A stretch of DNA of 12,060 nucleotides from an uncultured Ruminococcus sp. (GTDB lineage Bacteria; Bacillota_A; Clostridia; Oscillospirales; Ruminococcaceae). Numbering within the stretch: the first letter of the stretch is position 1; every line of letters begins with the position of its first letter. Made by a program: the position numbers and the translations under genes. Below, in pieces: positions 1-6,861 of the stretch. Location: positions 1-12,060 of the forward strand of contig CAMOXW010000025.1 in NCBI GenBank assembly GCA_946629405.1. Direction: 5' to 3'. A model generated the notes under the pieces. The model worked only from the letters and a program-made list of their open reading frames with translations, had not been told where the DNA came from and made no database searches.

Positions 1-35
1 TCGCGGTGACCGGAGTGGGGATTATTATCACTCAT
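1..35 (-). CDS. 5' end of an unidentified gene, cut by the left edge
   Basis: Only the first 11 codons are visible, reading MSDNNPHSGHR, and the gene runs off the left end of the window. The ATG (33-35 on the minus strand) is supported by a strong Shine-Dalgarno GGAGGG seven bases upstream and by a near-consensus promoter about 30 bases further upstream. The gene is divergent from the dockerin esterase. Eleven residues are too few to recognise a family. The start is hydrophilic and has no signal peptide, so a cytoplasmic protein, or a membrane protein with a soluble N-terminus, is plausible. Confidence 0.6.
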   Translation of the reverse strand, partial: MSDNNPHSGHR

Positions 36-42
36 TGCAATT

Positions 43-48
43 CCCTCC
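43..48 (-). promoter_or_regulatory. Ribosome binding site of the left-edge gene
   Basis: The minus strand reads GGAGGG, seven bases before an ATG. This near-perfect Shine-Dalgarno is the main reason for calling a gene at the left edge, where only 35 bases of coding sequence exist in the window. Confidence 0.65.
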
Positions 49-66
49 ATCGTTTATTCTACAATT

Positions 67-96
67 ATTATAGCATATCAGGCTCTGGCTTGTCAA
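67..96 (-). promoter_or_regulatory. Sigma-A promoter, extended -10, for the left-edge gene
   Basis: On the minus strand TTGACA (plus 91-96) is followed by an 18-base spacer and TATAAT (plus 67-72). A TG sits one base before the -10, giving an extended -10. Both hexamers match the vegetative consensus exactly. Transcription should start near position 60, leaving a leader of about 25 bases that contains GGAGGG. No operator was recognised. Confidence 0.75.
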
Positions 97-314
97 CTGG
101 TTTTTACAAATATCAGCATCAAAAGAATTAACTTACGGTACTGCACATACCTCCATTAAAAGATAAATCAACTGACAAAAATCGACTCGAAGCGTTGAGG
201 GTTAATATCTGTATGTATAAAATAATCTTTTAATTCGGACTTAGCGGTACAATAATATTATATACTGTTGCCGAAAAGTGCATAATAATCATCAATAAAT
301 GCACAAAATTAATA
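97..314. other. AT-rich intergenic region between divergent promoters
   Basis: No coding potential, RNA gene or recognisable riboswitch is visible in this stretch. It is clearly more AT-rich than the surrounding genes. The only structure noted is a short inverted repeat, GTGCAT (278-283) and ATGCAC (299-304), separated by 15 bases and ending 10 bases before the -35 box of the esterase promoter. It could be an operator, but a six-base arm is weak evidence in AT-rich DNA. Confidence 0.4.
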
Positions 315-343
315 TTGACTTTGCAGACGAATTGTGATATAAT
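315..343 (+). promoter_or_regulatory. Sigma-A promoter, extended -10, for the dockerin esterase
   Basis: TTGACT (315-320), a 17-base spacer and TATAAT (338-343) form a near-consensus vegetative promoter, with TG at 335-336 adding an extended -10. Start of transcription is expected near 350, giving a leader of about 50 bases. Such a strong core promoter in front of a secreted polysaccharide esterase suggests either high basal expression or control by a repressor that was not identified. Confidence 0.75.
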
Positions 344-388
344 TAAATCAGATAAATTTGTTTCATTTTTTTAAGGATTATTAAAATT

Positions 389-393
389 GGAGG
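389..393 (+). promoter_or_regulatory. Shine-Dalgarno that fixes the esterase start at 402
   Basis: GGAGG lies eight bases before ATG 402. An in-frame TTG at 387 would place the start codon on top of this site, so the ATG at 402 is the better start. It is also followed directly by a typical basic and hydrophobic signal peptide. Confidence 0.8.
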
Positions 394-401
394 AATTTGC
401 T

Positions 402-3400
402 ATGAAATTCAGAAGACTGATAAGCGGAATTACATCCGCGGCTCTTGCTCTGTCAGGCTTAGCAGGAATAGGCATACCGCAGGTCTCAAAGAGCCTTACC
501 TCTCAGGCTGCAACGGTCAATTGGAAATTCGACTTTGGAAACGGCGGCGTTTCTTCCGGATATACCGGAGTTTCAGCCACAGAAGCCTACAGTGCCTCGA
601 AAGGTTACGGCTTCGCCCAGACTGCAAATGTCGGAAATGTTTCCGCAGGCGGTAGCGGCGCAGGCAGCGATGCGGTTCAGTTCACCTCGGACGACGCTGC
701 CAACACATTCAATGTTGACCTGCCAAAAGGTCTCTATGAGGTCAAGGTTACTGTCGGAAATGCTCCGCGCACCTCTATAAAAATGGAGGGTATGTACCAG
801 ATGATGAACCTCACCCGCCTCAATGCTACTGAGACTGTAAAGCTTCCGGTAACGGACGGTCAGCTCAATATACAGGCGGTCACAGGTATAAAAAACGGTC
901 AGAGGTCTATCTCTGCTGTCGAGATCACACAGATCAATACAACGGCTGAAATGCCGCATATGGTGTGGATATGCGGAGATTCGACCGTTGCAAACTACTA
1001 CAATCAGGATAATACTGCACAGCACGGCTGGGGACAGTATTTCGGAAACCATGTTGCCTCAGCCTACTATGAGGTCAGAAATATGGCTACGAGCGGTCAG
1101 TACGCAAAGGGCTTCTATGAGGGCGGTCAGTTCGCTCCTATCGAGACCTACGGAAAATACGGCGACTACTTTATAATCTCGATCGGCATAAACGATACAA
1201 ATTATTCAAACGCTACCGAGTACCACGACGTCGTTACCACAATGGTCGAAAAGGCTAAGGCTAAGGGCATGGAGGTCATCCTTGTCAAGCAGCAGGGACG
1301 TCACGGCGACCTCAACAGAAGTCCTCTCCTCGGCGGACGCTGGTTCGGCGGCGAGCTTGACAAGATCGGCACTGAGCAGAATGTTCAGGTCGTTGACCTG
1401 TTTACAGCATGGCAGGATTTCGGATTGTCGATCGGCGGCTATGACGCTATGACGCCTTACTATGCGGCGGATGACGATCTTCACCAGAGCTTAACAGGTG
1501 CAATGAAGCTTGCTGAGCTCATGGCCGGACTTGTTGATATAAAGGGCATGAATCCCTCCCAAATGGATACCACCAAGATATACCGCTTCAGGAACGTCAA
1601 CAGCGGGCTCTATCTTGAAGTCAAGAACGCTGAGGCTGCTGCCGGTGCAAATGTTCAGCAGTGGAGCGGCGATACAGTTGGCGAGTGGAACACATGGCGC
1701 CTCAAGCACAAGGGCTACAACTATTATGAGATATGGTCATATCTTGACGGCGGAAGCACCTATCTCCTCGATGTAAACAACGGCAGCGCCGATAACGGTG
1801 CCAATATTTCCATCAATACCAACCAGAACTACGGCTCACAGTGGTTCAGGTTTTTCGAGAACTCCGACGGAAGCTATACTATCGTTTCCCGCTGCTCGGG
1901 CGACAAGGGAGCTATTGAGGTAGCAAGCAATCTCACAAACTGGGGTGCAAATGTTCAGCAGTGGGAGATAAACGGTTATAACTGCCAGAAGTGGATCCTC
2001 GAAACTGTAGAGCAGACCACAGAGACTACCACGACTACGACCACCACCACAACGACTACCACTACAACTACTGCCCCTGAAACCACAGCCTACGATGAGC
2101 CTGTGATCATATGGGTACTTTCTAAAAAACGCGGTGACGCAAACTGCGATCACGAGGTAAATATGGCTGACGCTGTGTTTATTATGCAGTGTATCTCAAA
2201 TCCCGACAAGTATAAGTTCCCTGTCCCGAACGACCCGGAATATCCGATGATAACGGGAGAGAATAATGCTGACGTTGACAACAGCGGCGATGTTACCAAC
2301 ATGGATGCTCTCCTTATACAGCGCTATAAGCTTGGACTTGGCGAGCTCTCTGCGGATGAGTATGTTGATATCGAGGTTACGACCACTGCAACCACTACTA
2401 CGACTACAACCACCACTACTACCACCGCTCCTCCCGACCCGTGGGCTGAGTATTACTTCGCCGTGGATCAGGTCTGGGACAACGGCGCGGTTGAGGATCT
2501 CAACGCCGGCTTCACCAAGACTGATGCTACAATGGGCAAGTCCAGTAAAATCGGCTATATCAATCTCAATAACATTGAGGGCAGCAGCATTACATTTACA
2601 GTAAATGCTGAGACCTCCGGAAACTACATGACCCATATCCGTTTTGCTAACGGTTCGACCGTTGACCGCAAGGCCAAGGTCTTAGTAAACGGCGATCATG
2701 AAACATTCTGGCTCCAGTCATTCCCCGGAACAGGCTCATGGACTACATGGAATGAGTACGGACTTGTTCTTCCGCTGAAGGCGGGCGAGAATACTATCAC
2801 TTTTGAATCCGCAGTATCCGATGGCGGTCCTAACTTCGACTATATCACTATTACTCCCACAGACGAGCCTGTCGGCGAGACCTACGACCCAAATGCCTAT
2901 GAGCAGCTTGTTGAAGCGGGCAAGCCGGCGCTGTTCCTTGCAGGCGATTCGACCTGTATGTATTACAGCGCAAGCAAGCAGGCTCAGAATGGCGGTCCTA
3001 TCCAGGGCTGGGGATATAATCTCCCTGACTATTTCACAGACGGCATAAATATCTATAACCACGCAATGGCTGGCAGAAGCTCCAAGAAGTTCTACGACGA
3101 GGGCAGGTGGCAGACTATCCTCGACAGTCTCAGAGAGGGCGACTTTGTAACGATACAGTTTGCGATCAACGATGCGGGTGCCACAAATCCTGACAGATAC
3201 GCTCCTATTTGCGGAAACGTTGATAATCCGACAGAAGGCTCCTATGAGTGGTACATGACCCAGTTCATCAAGACCGCTCAGGAAAAGGGCGCTACACCGG
3301 TGCTCATGTCCTGCACTCTCGGTCTCAAGGCTTATACAGGCAGCAGTTTTGTTGCAAGCTATTCAAATTACACTGATGCCTGCAAGAAGCTTGCGAGCAA

Positions 3401-3593
3401 GTATAGCGTTCCGTTTGTAGATGTGAATGCTGCAATGGTAACATACTATAACTCTATCGGCTACGATAATGCTGCCAAGATACATTTTGATACAACGCAT
3501 TTCAACGAAGACGGCGCAAAGATCATTGCCGAGCTTATCGCCAATACCATAAAGAATCAGAAAATAGCTGGTCTCTCAAAATACGTCAAATAA
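402..3593 (+). CDS. Cellulosomal double CE12-like SGNH esterase with internal dockerin
   Basis: Secreted 1063-residue protein, probably a rhamnogalacturonan (pectin) acetylesterase docked on a cellulosome. Modules in approximate residues: signal peptide 1-37; beta-sandwich of the kind preceding YxiM/CE12 esterases 38-182; SGNH domain 1 about 186-385 with nucleophile Ser194 (GDST), Gly232, Asn264 (GIND) and Asp358/His361; ricin-type CBM13-like module 391-536 with VQQW repeats; poly-Thr linker 538-562; dockerin about 577-650 with two calcium loops (D579/N581/D583/D590 and D624/D626/S628/D635); second Thr linker 660-678; CBM35-like module about 681-822; SGNH domain 2 about 830-1055 with Ser850, Gly891, Asn923 and Asp1030/His1033. 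Domain 2 has the AGRSS block usual for CE12, whereas domain 1 has TSGQ there, so the two may differ in substrate. A dockerin in the middle of the chain rather than at its C-terminus is less usual. The family call is from motifs; the exact substrate is inferred. Confidence 0.88.
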   Translation: MKFRRLISGITSAALALSGLAGIGIPQVSKSLTSQAATVNWKFDFGNGGVSSGYTGVSATEAYSASKGYGFAQTANVGNVSAGGSGAGSDAVQFTSDDAANTFNVDLPKGLYEVKVTVGNAPRTSIKMEGMYQMMNLTRLNATETVKLPVTDGQLNIQAVTGIKNGQRSISAVEITQINTTAEMPHMVWICGDSTVANYYNQDNTAQHGWGQYFGNHVASAYYEVRNMATSGQYAKGFYEGGQFAPIETYGKYGDYFIISIGINDTNYSNATEYHDVVTTMVEKAKAKGMEVILVKQQGRHGDLNRSPLLGGRWFGGELDKIGTEQNVQVVDLFTAWQDFGLSIGGYDAMTPYYAADDDLHQSLTGAMKLAELMAGLVDIKGMNPSQMDTTKIYRFRNVNSGLYLEVKNAEAAAGANVQQWSGDTVGEWNTWRLKHKGYNYYEIWSYLDGGSTYLLDVNNGSADNGANISINTNQNYGSQWFRFFENSDGSYTIVSRCSGDKGAIEVASNLTNWGANVQQWEINGYNCQKWILETVEQTTETTTTTTTTTTTTTTTTAPETTAYDEPVIIWVLSKKRGDANCDHEVNMADAVFIMQCISNPDKYKFPVPNDPEYPMITGENNADVDNSGDVTNMDALLIQRYKLGLGELSADEYVDIEVTTTATTTTTTTTTTTTAPPDPWAEYYFAVDQVWDNGAVEDLNAGFTKTDATMGKSSKIGYINLNNIEGSSITFTVNAETSGNYMTHIRFANGSTVDRKAKVLVNGDHETFWLQSFPGTGSWTTWNEYGLVLPLKAGENTITFESAVSDGGPNFDYITITPTDEPVGETYDPNAYEQLVEAGKPALFLAGDSTCMYYSASKQAQNGGPIQGWGYNLPDYFTDGINIYNHAMAGRSSKKFYDEGRWQTILDSLREGDFVTIQFAINDAGATNPDRYAPICGNVDNPTEGSYEWYMTQFIKTAQEKGATPVLMSCTLGLKAYTGSSFVASYSNYTDACKKLASKYSVPFVDVNAAMVTYYNSIGYDNAAKIHFDTTHFNEDGAKIIAELIANTIKNQKIAGLSKYVK
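2013..2088 (+). repeat. Low-complexity ACN tract encoding a poly-Thr linker
   Basis: Encodes residues 538-562 of the esterase, including 16 consecutive threonines (542-557) that use all four ACN codons. It joins the CBM13-like module to the dockerin. Poly-Thr linkers are common in Ruminococcus extracellular enzymes. The mixed codon use argues against recent slippage of a single triplet. Confidence 0.85.
2379..2435 (+). repeat. Second ACN tract encoding a Thr linker
   Basis: Encodes residues 660-678, with three threonines, an alanine and then 12 threonines ending in APP. It separates the dockerin from the CBM35-like module. With the first linker it isolates the dockerin as an independently mobile unit in the centre of the protein. 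Confidence 0.85.
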
Positions 3594-3605
3594 AAAGGCA
3601 AAAAG

Positions 3606-3635
3606 AAAGCCTCTCCCGCGGGAGAGGCTTTTTTC
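3606..3635. terminator. Bidirectional intrinsic terminator between convergent units
   Basis: Positions 3606-3631 form a 26-base perfect palindrome (core CTCTCCCGCGGGAGAG) that starts 12 bases after the esterase stop codon. A T tract follows on the plus strand, and the A-rich stretch before the stem gives a T-rich tract on the minus strand. It should therefore terminate both the esterase transcript and the long minus-strand operon, whose last stop codon is at 3649. Confidence 0.9.
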
Positions 3636-3648
3636 TGTCATACAGGAT

Positions 3649-4443
3649 TCACGCAAAATCCAGAAGGTCTTCCTGGTAAACTTTTTGAGTGGAAGTTTCG
3701 GGAGTATCGGTCGGCTCGGAGGCATCTTCGGAAGGCTCGGAAGTTTCAGTGGAGGTTGAAGCAGCCTTGTCATAGTGCTTGCCGTCAAGAACATTGTCGC
3801 GGTATTTTTCTATAACAAAATCATCGAAGAATTCATCGAAGCTGTCGTAGCCGAAGCTATCCCATATATCATCGTATTTATCATCCCTGTATTTATCGTA
3901 GCGTGAGGGAATGGTGCCGGACTTGTCGTACTCCATAACGATCTCCTCGCCGTTGTCGAAGAAATACCGCATATCGGGGTAGATCTTCGCAAAAATATAC
4001 ACGACGAATGAGAAGAATATCGCGGTGAGCAGAGAAATGATCGCAGCCGCTATTGCCATACCCTTTGCACCGCCGCCGCGTTTCACAGAAATGATGATGA
4101 AGATTATTACGAGCGGGAGTGTTATCGGTGTAAGGAGAGTTACTGCTGTGAGGTTGAGCAGGCTGAGAGCGAGGGCAGCAATAGCAAAGGCTTTGCCGCT
4201 GATCTTACGGCGCTTATCTTTCTGCTCATCGGAGAGAGTTTGAGGCTTCATTTTTTCGAGCTCGCTCGCAGCGTGTGCGAGGTACGGGGCATAGGCACCG
4301 GAGCGGTCCCTGCCGCACATAGGGCAATATCTTTCGGTGAGGGGCTTCATGCTGCCGCAGTGAGGGCAGTGCTTGAGCTGGTTTCCGCCTCCGGTTTCAT
4401 CGATCGTGCCCTGCGAGGTTTCGTCAATAATATTCTTATCCAC
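3649..4443 (-). CDS. Zinc-ribbon membrane protein with acidic domain and Ser/Thr/Glu-rich tail
   Basis: Predicted 264-residue membrane protein of unknown function, the last gene of the minus-strand operon. An N-terminal zinc ribbon is seen as CPHCG and CPMCG (Cys26, Cys29, Cys40, Cys43). A basic stretch (about 75-84) is followed by hydrophobic segments at about 84-120 and 127-153. Next comes an acidic, aromatic region rich in Asp, Tyr and Phe (about 160-226), and a low-complexity tail rich in Ser, Thr, Glu and Pro (about 228-253). Zinc ribbon plus membrane segments is a common layout for Firmicutes membrane proteins without assigned function. The start is GTG, preceded by AAAGGA with suitable spacing. 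It follows the small membrane protein gene by 25 bases, and the two may act together. The side of the membrane on which the acidic domain lies is not clear from sequence alone. Confidence 0.8.
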   Translation of the reverse strand: MDKNIIDETSQGTIDETGGGNQLKHCPHCGSMKPLTERYCPMCGRDRSGAYAPYLAHAASELEKMKPQTLSDEQKDKRRKISGKAFAIAALALSLLNLTAVTLLTPITLPLVIIFIIISVKRGGGAKGMAIAAAIISLLTAIFFSFVVYIFAKIYPDMRYFFDNGEEIVMEYDKSGTIPSRYDKYRDDKYDDIWDSFGYDSFDEFFDDFVIEKYRDNVLDGKHYDKAASTSTETSEPSEDASEPTDTPETSTQKVYQEDLLDFA

Positions 4444-4468
4444 AGTATTTATCCTTTCATTTCAGCGT

Positions 4469-4747
4469 TCAGATCTTGACATAGGGGAAAAACGTATGGT
4501 CGAGCACTCCGCTCAGCTTCAGTATCATTAAAAGCAGCACACCTGCACCAACGGCGATAGCGCCTATCATGAAGCTTTGCATGGCGAGGGATCTTTCCTC
4601 CGAGCGTATCTTGGATGACGCTCCGTTTTTAGCGTTGTCAAAATGCTTGCCGATATGGAGATGCTCGATGAAGGCTGTAAGAGCGATTACCGCAGCGATG
4701 AGCAGCACCATGATGATGATGTCCTTAGGACTTCCCATTCCTTCCAT
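4469..4747 (-). CDS. Small two-helix membrane protein, unknown function
   Basis: A 92-residue protein with two predicted membrane helices (about 9-28 and 57-80) and a central charged loop carrying Lys, Arg and Glu. The ATG is preceded by a strong GGAGG, only 12 bases downstream of the metA-family stop codon, so it is almost certainly co-transcribed and well translated. I do not recognise a family. It is placed directly before the zinc-ribbon membrane protein, so the two could form a membrane pair, but that is inference from position only. Confidence 0.7.
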   Translation of the reverse strand: MEGMGSPKDIIIMVLLIAAVIALTAFIEHLHIGKHFDNAKNGASSKIRSEERSLAMQSFMIGAIAVGAGVLLLMILKLSGVLDHTFFPYVKI

Positions 4748-4759
4748 AAAAATCCTCCT

Positions 4760-5707
4760 TTACAGTGTAGTTTCCCAGTTCCAGTTCCTGACCTCAAGCT
4801 CGTCCAGATTATAGGGAGTTTTTTGGTAAACGCAGTAGTTGAGCCAGTTGGTAAAGAGCAGGTTCGCGGTGCTTCGCCACGAAAAGAGGGGGACCTTGTC
4901 CGGATCGTCGTCCGGGAAATAGTTATATGGCATCTGGATGTCTATGCCCTTGTCGAGGTCACGGCGGTACTCATTGGCGATAGTTTCGCGGTCGTATTCG
5001 GAGTGACCCGTGATGAAATACTGTCTGCCGTTTTTGTTGGCGACAATGTGGACGCCGGAGATATCGGACGAGGTGAGTATTTCAAGCTGGTGGATGCGCT
5101 CGATATCCTCGCGGCGGACCTCGGTGTTACGCGAATGCGGGACATAGAACACATCGTCGAAGCCCCTGAGGAGCTGGCAGTTGCTTATTTCAGCCCTGTG
5201 GGGGAATATGCCGAACATCTTCTGCGGCAGCGGGTATTTCGGCACGCCGAAGTGATAGTACAGCCCTGCCTGAGCCGCCCAGCAAATGTATATCGTTGAG
5301 AAAACGTGGGTCTTTGACCATTCCATGATCTTAGTGATCTCGTCCCAGTAGTCCACCTGTTCGTATTCGAGCAGCTCGACCGGTGCACCGGTGATTATCA
5401 TGCCGTCGTAGCGCTTGTCCTTGATCTCGTCGAATGTGGTGTAGAAGGCTTCGAGGTGATGCTTCGAGGTATTGCGTGAAGTGTGCGAAGCCATTTGCAG
5501 CAGTTCGATATTGACCTGCAAGGGGGTATTGCTAAGCAGTCTGAGCAGCTGACATTCAGTCTCTATTTTTTTGGGCATGATATTGAGGATCACGACCCTA
5601 AGCGGACGGATATCCTGATGCTCCGCCCTTTCCTGAGCCATTACGAAGATATTTTCTTCTCCAAGCGTTTTGAATGCCGGAAGCTCGGATGAAATTTTGA
5701 TCGGCAT
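4760..5707 (-). CDS. metAA: Homoserine O-acetyltransferase (MetA family)
   Basis: A 315-residue, full-length member of the MetA/HTS family, which acylates the hydroxyl of L-homoserine in the first committed step of methionine synthesis in the cytoplasm. Visible key residues are the nucleophile Cys142 in YICWAAQAG, and His235 and Glu237 in GHSEYD. The acyl-donor position 111 is Glu (GAPVE); published work on this family links Glu there to acetyl-CoA and Gly to succinyl-CoA, so acetyltransferase is predicted despite the common name homoserine O-succinyltransferase. The ATG follows AAAGGAG with good spacing. It sits 20 bases after the small Cys-containing protein gene, with no room for a SAM riboswitch or T-box of its own, so it relies on operon transcription or on a promoter inside the upstream gene. 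The fold is well supported; the donor choice is inferred from one residue. Confidence 0.93.
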   Translation of the reverse strand: MPIKISSELPAFKTLGEENIFVMAQERAEHQDIRPLRVVILNIMPKKIETECQLLRLLSNTPLQVNIELLQMASHTSRNTSKHHLEAFYTTFDEIKDKRYDGMIITGAPVELLEYEQVDYWDEITKIMEWSKTHVFSTIYICWAAQAGLYYHFGVPKYPLPQKMFGIFPHRAEISNCQLLRGFDDVFYVPHSRNTEVRREDIERIHQLEILTSSDISGVHIVANKNGRQYFITGHSEYDRETIANEYRRDLDKGIDIQMPYNYFPDDDPDKVPLFSWRSTANLLFTNWLNYCVYQKTPYNLDELEVRNWNWETTL

Positions 5708-5727
5708 TTCAAATCGCTCCTTTCCAA

Positions 5728-6111
5728 TTAATTCTTGTTATTTTTACAGCTTTCGCAGCCGTTCATGAACTGGTCAATATTCTCGGCAACGTGACTGTTT
5801 CCGGTGAGAAATCTCAGTTTCCGGAGCGCGTCATATTTGCTTTCACATGGAAGGACGAACTCGCACTTGCCGATAGTCTTGAGGCAGCTTTTGAACAGCA
5901 CTGATCTTACGAGACCGTCGCATAGCATGAGGTCGCCGCCGTCGTCGTAGTCATAGACAACAGTTCTGTCGCCCTCATATGAATAGGCTATGAAGCCGAT
6001 AGGGGAGCCCTTATCGAGAGCCTCGGTTATATGCAGCATAACGACGTCCGGGTGAGTGCTGACGAGCTGCTCATAGCCCTCGGTGCCATGTTTTTCCTGT
6101 ATTTCGAGCAT
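5728..6111 (-). CDS. Small Cys-containing protein, possibly GNAT-like
   Basis: A 127-residue soluble protein with no signal peptide or membrane helix. The centre (residues 38-100) reads like the beta-strand and helix pattern of the later part of an acyltransferase (GNAT) fold, with [10 protein letters not shown] and a terminal LRKLRFL segment, but the acetyl-CoA loop is not convincing. It contains Cys64, Cys76, Cys83 and Cys89, and ends in a GCESCKNN motif (Cys119, Cys122). The ATG starts one base after the TGA of the pseudouridine synthase gene, with AAGGAG inside that gene's last codons, so the two are translationally coupled. Function is not assigned; the GNAT suggestion is tentative. Confidence 0.65.
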   Translation of the reverse strand: MLEIQEKHGTEGYEQLVSTHPDVVMLHITEALDKGSPIGFIAYSYEGDRTVVYDYDDGGDLMLCDGLVRSVLFKSCLKTIGKCEFVLPCESKYDALRKLRFLTGNSHVAENIDQFMNGCESCKNNKN

Positions 6112-6112
6112 A

Positions 6113-6844
6113 TCAGTTCTCCTTGCCGATAGCGTTTCTTATAGCTCTCAGTTCTTCAGCGGTAAGCTCGCGCCATGTGCCGGGCTTGAGCATACCGAGC
6201 CTTATCGGACCAACGCTTATGCGGCGGAGCCTTGCGACTTCAAGGCCGACAGCCTCGCACATTTTGCGTATCTGGCGGTTGCGTCCTTCTTTAATAGTGA
6301 TAAGGAGGACGACTCTGCCGGCTTCCTTTTCCTTGACTACGACGGTAGCAGGGAGAGTTTTTCTGCCGTCGATCTCAACGCCGTCTGACAGTGCAACGAG
6401 CTGATCGTCGCTGATATCGGGGCGGACGGTAACGCGGTAGGTCTTGGTGATATGGCGGCTTGGGTGCATGATGCTGTTTGCGAATTCTCCGTCATTTGTG
6501 AAGAGCAGAAGCCCCTCCGAATTGCGGTCGAGCCTTCCGACGGGATAAACTCTTTCCTCCACGCCGTCAAGGAGGTCCATGACGCATTTACGGTCGAGCT
6601 CGTCTGAGACTGTTGTGACATATCCGCGCGGCTTGTTGAGCATCAGGTAGACGAAATTCTTCCTGCGCGGCAGTGCAAGGCGTTCACCGTCGATGGTTAT
6701 GAGGTCCTTGAAGCCGCACTTGTCGCCGGGCTTGACGGGATGACCGTTGAGCTTTACTCTGCCCTGCTGCATGAGCTCCTCGGCCTTTCGCCGTGAGCAG
6801 TAGCCGCTGTCGGCTATCATTTTCTGTATTCTTATTTTTTCCAC
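6113..6844 (-). CDS. rluB: RsuA/RluB-family ribosomal RNA pseudouridine synthase
   Basis: A 243-residue enzyme converting a uridine of ribosomal RNA to pseudouridine, probably in 23S rRNA if it is RluB-like. The N-terminal S4 RNA-binding domain (about 2-60) has the typical SGYCSRRKAEELMQQG segment. The catalytic domain follows, with YLMLNKPRGYVTT and GRLDRNSEGLLLFTNDG (catalytic Asp106), and EGRNRQIRKM near the end. Length and motifs fit the full family. The start is GTG, with GGAG about six bases upstream, and lies 17 bases after the carboxypeptidase stop. In Bacillus subtilis the rluB homologue also lies near a D-Ala-D-Ala carboxypeptidase gene. RsuA (16S) versus RluB (23S) specificity cannot be settled from motifs alone; RluB is favoured by context. 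Confidence 0.9.
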   Translation of the reverse strand: MEKIRIQKMIADSGYCSRRKAEELMQQGRVKLNGHPVKPGDKCGFKDLITIDGERLALPRRKNFVYLMLNKPRGYVTTVSDELDRKCVMDLLDGVEERVYPVGRLDRNSEGLLLFTNDGEFANSIMHPSRHITKTYRVTVRPDISDDQLVALSDGVEIDGRKTLPATVVVKEKEAGRVVLLITIKEGRNRQIRKMCEAVGLEVARLRRISVGPIRLGMLKPGTWRELTAEELRAIRNAIGKEN

Positions 6845-6861
6845 GATAACTCCGATTTCTC

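Noticed and set aside
320..334. cre-like catabolite repression site between -35 and -10 of the esterase promoter
   Set aside because: The stretch TTGCAGACGAATTGT matches a CcpA-type consensus with at least two mismatches at conserved positions, and the host's catabolite control may not use CcpA in this way. Too weak to call.
36..401. Small RNA, riboswitch or short gene in the left intergenic region
   Set aside because: No stable conserved-looking stem, no Shine-Dalgarno plus start codon pair other than those of the two flanking genes, and no recognisable aptamer core.
2013..2435. ACN repeat tracts as a CRISPR or tandem repeat element
   Set aside because: They are in frame, encode Thr linkers between recognised domains, and have no spacer structure.
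4643..5299. Open plus-strand frame of about 218 codons antisense to metAA
   Set aside because: It lies wholly on the opposite strand of a clear, conserved enzyme gene, matches no family, and has no ribosome binding site. It is a shadow of the codon bias of metAA.
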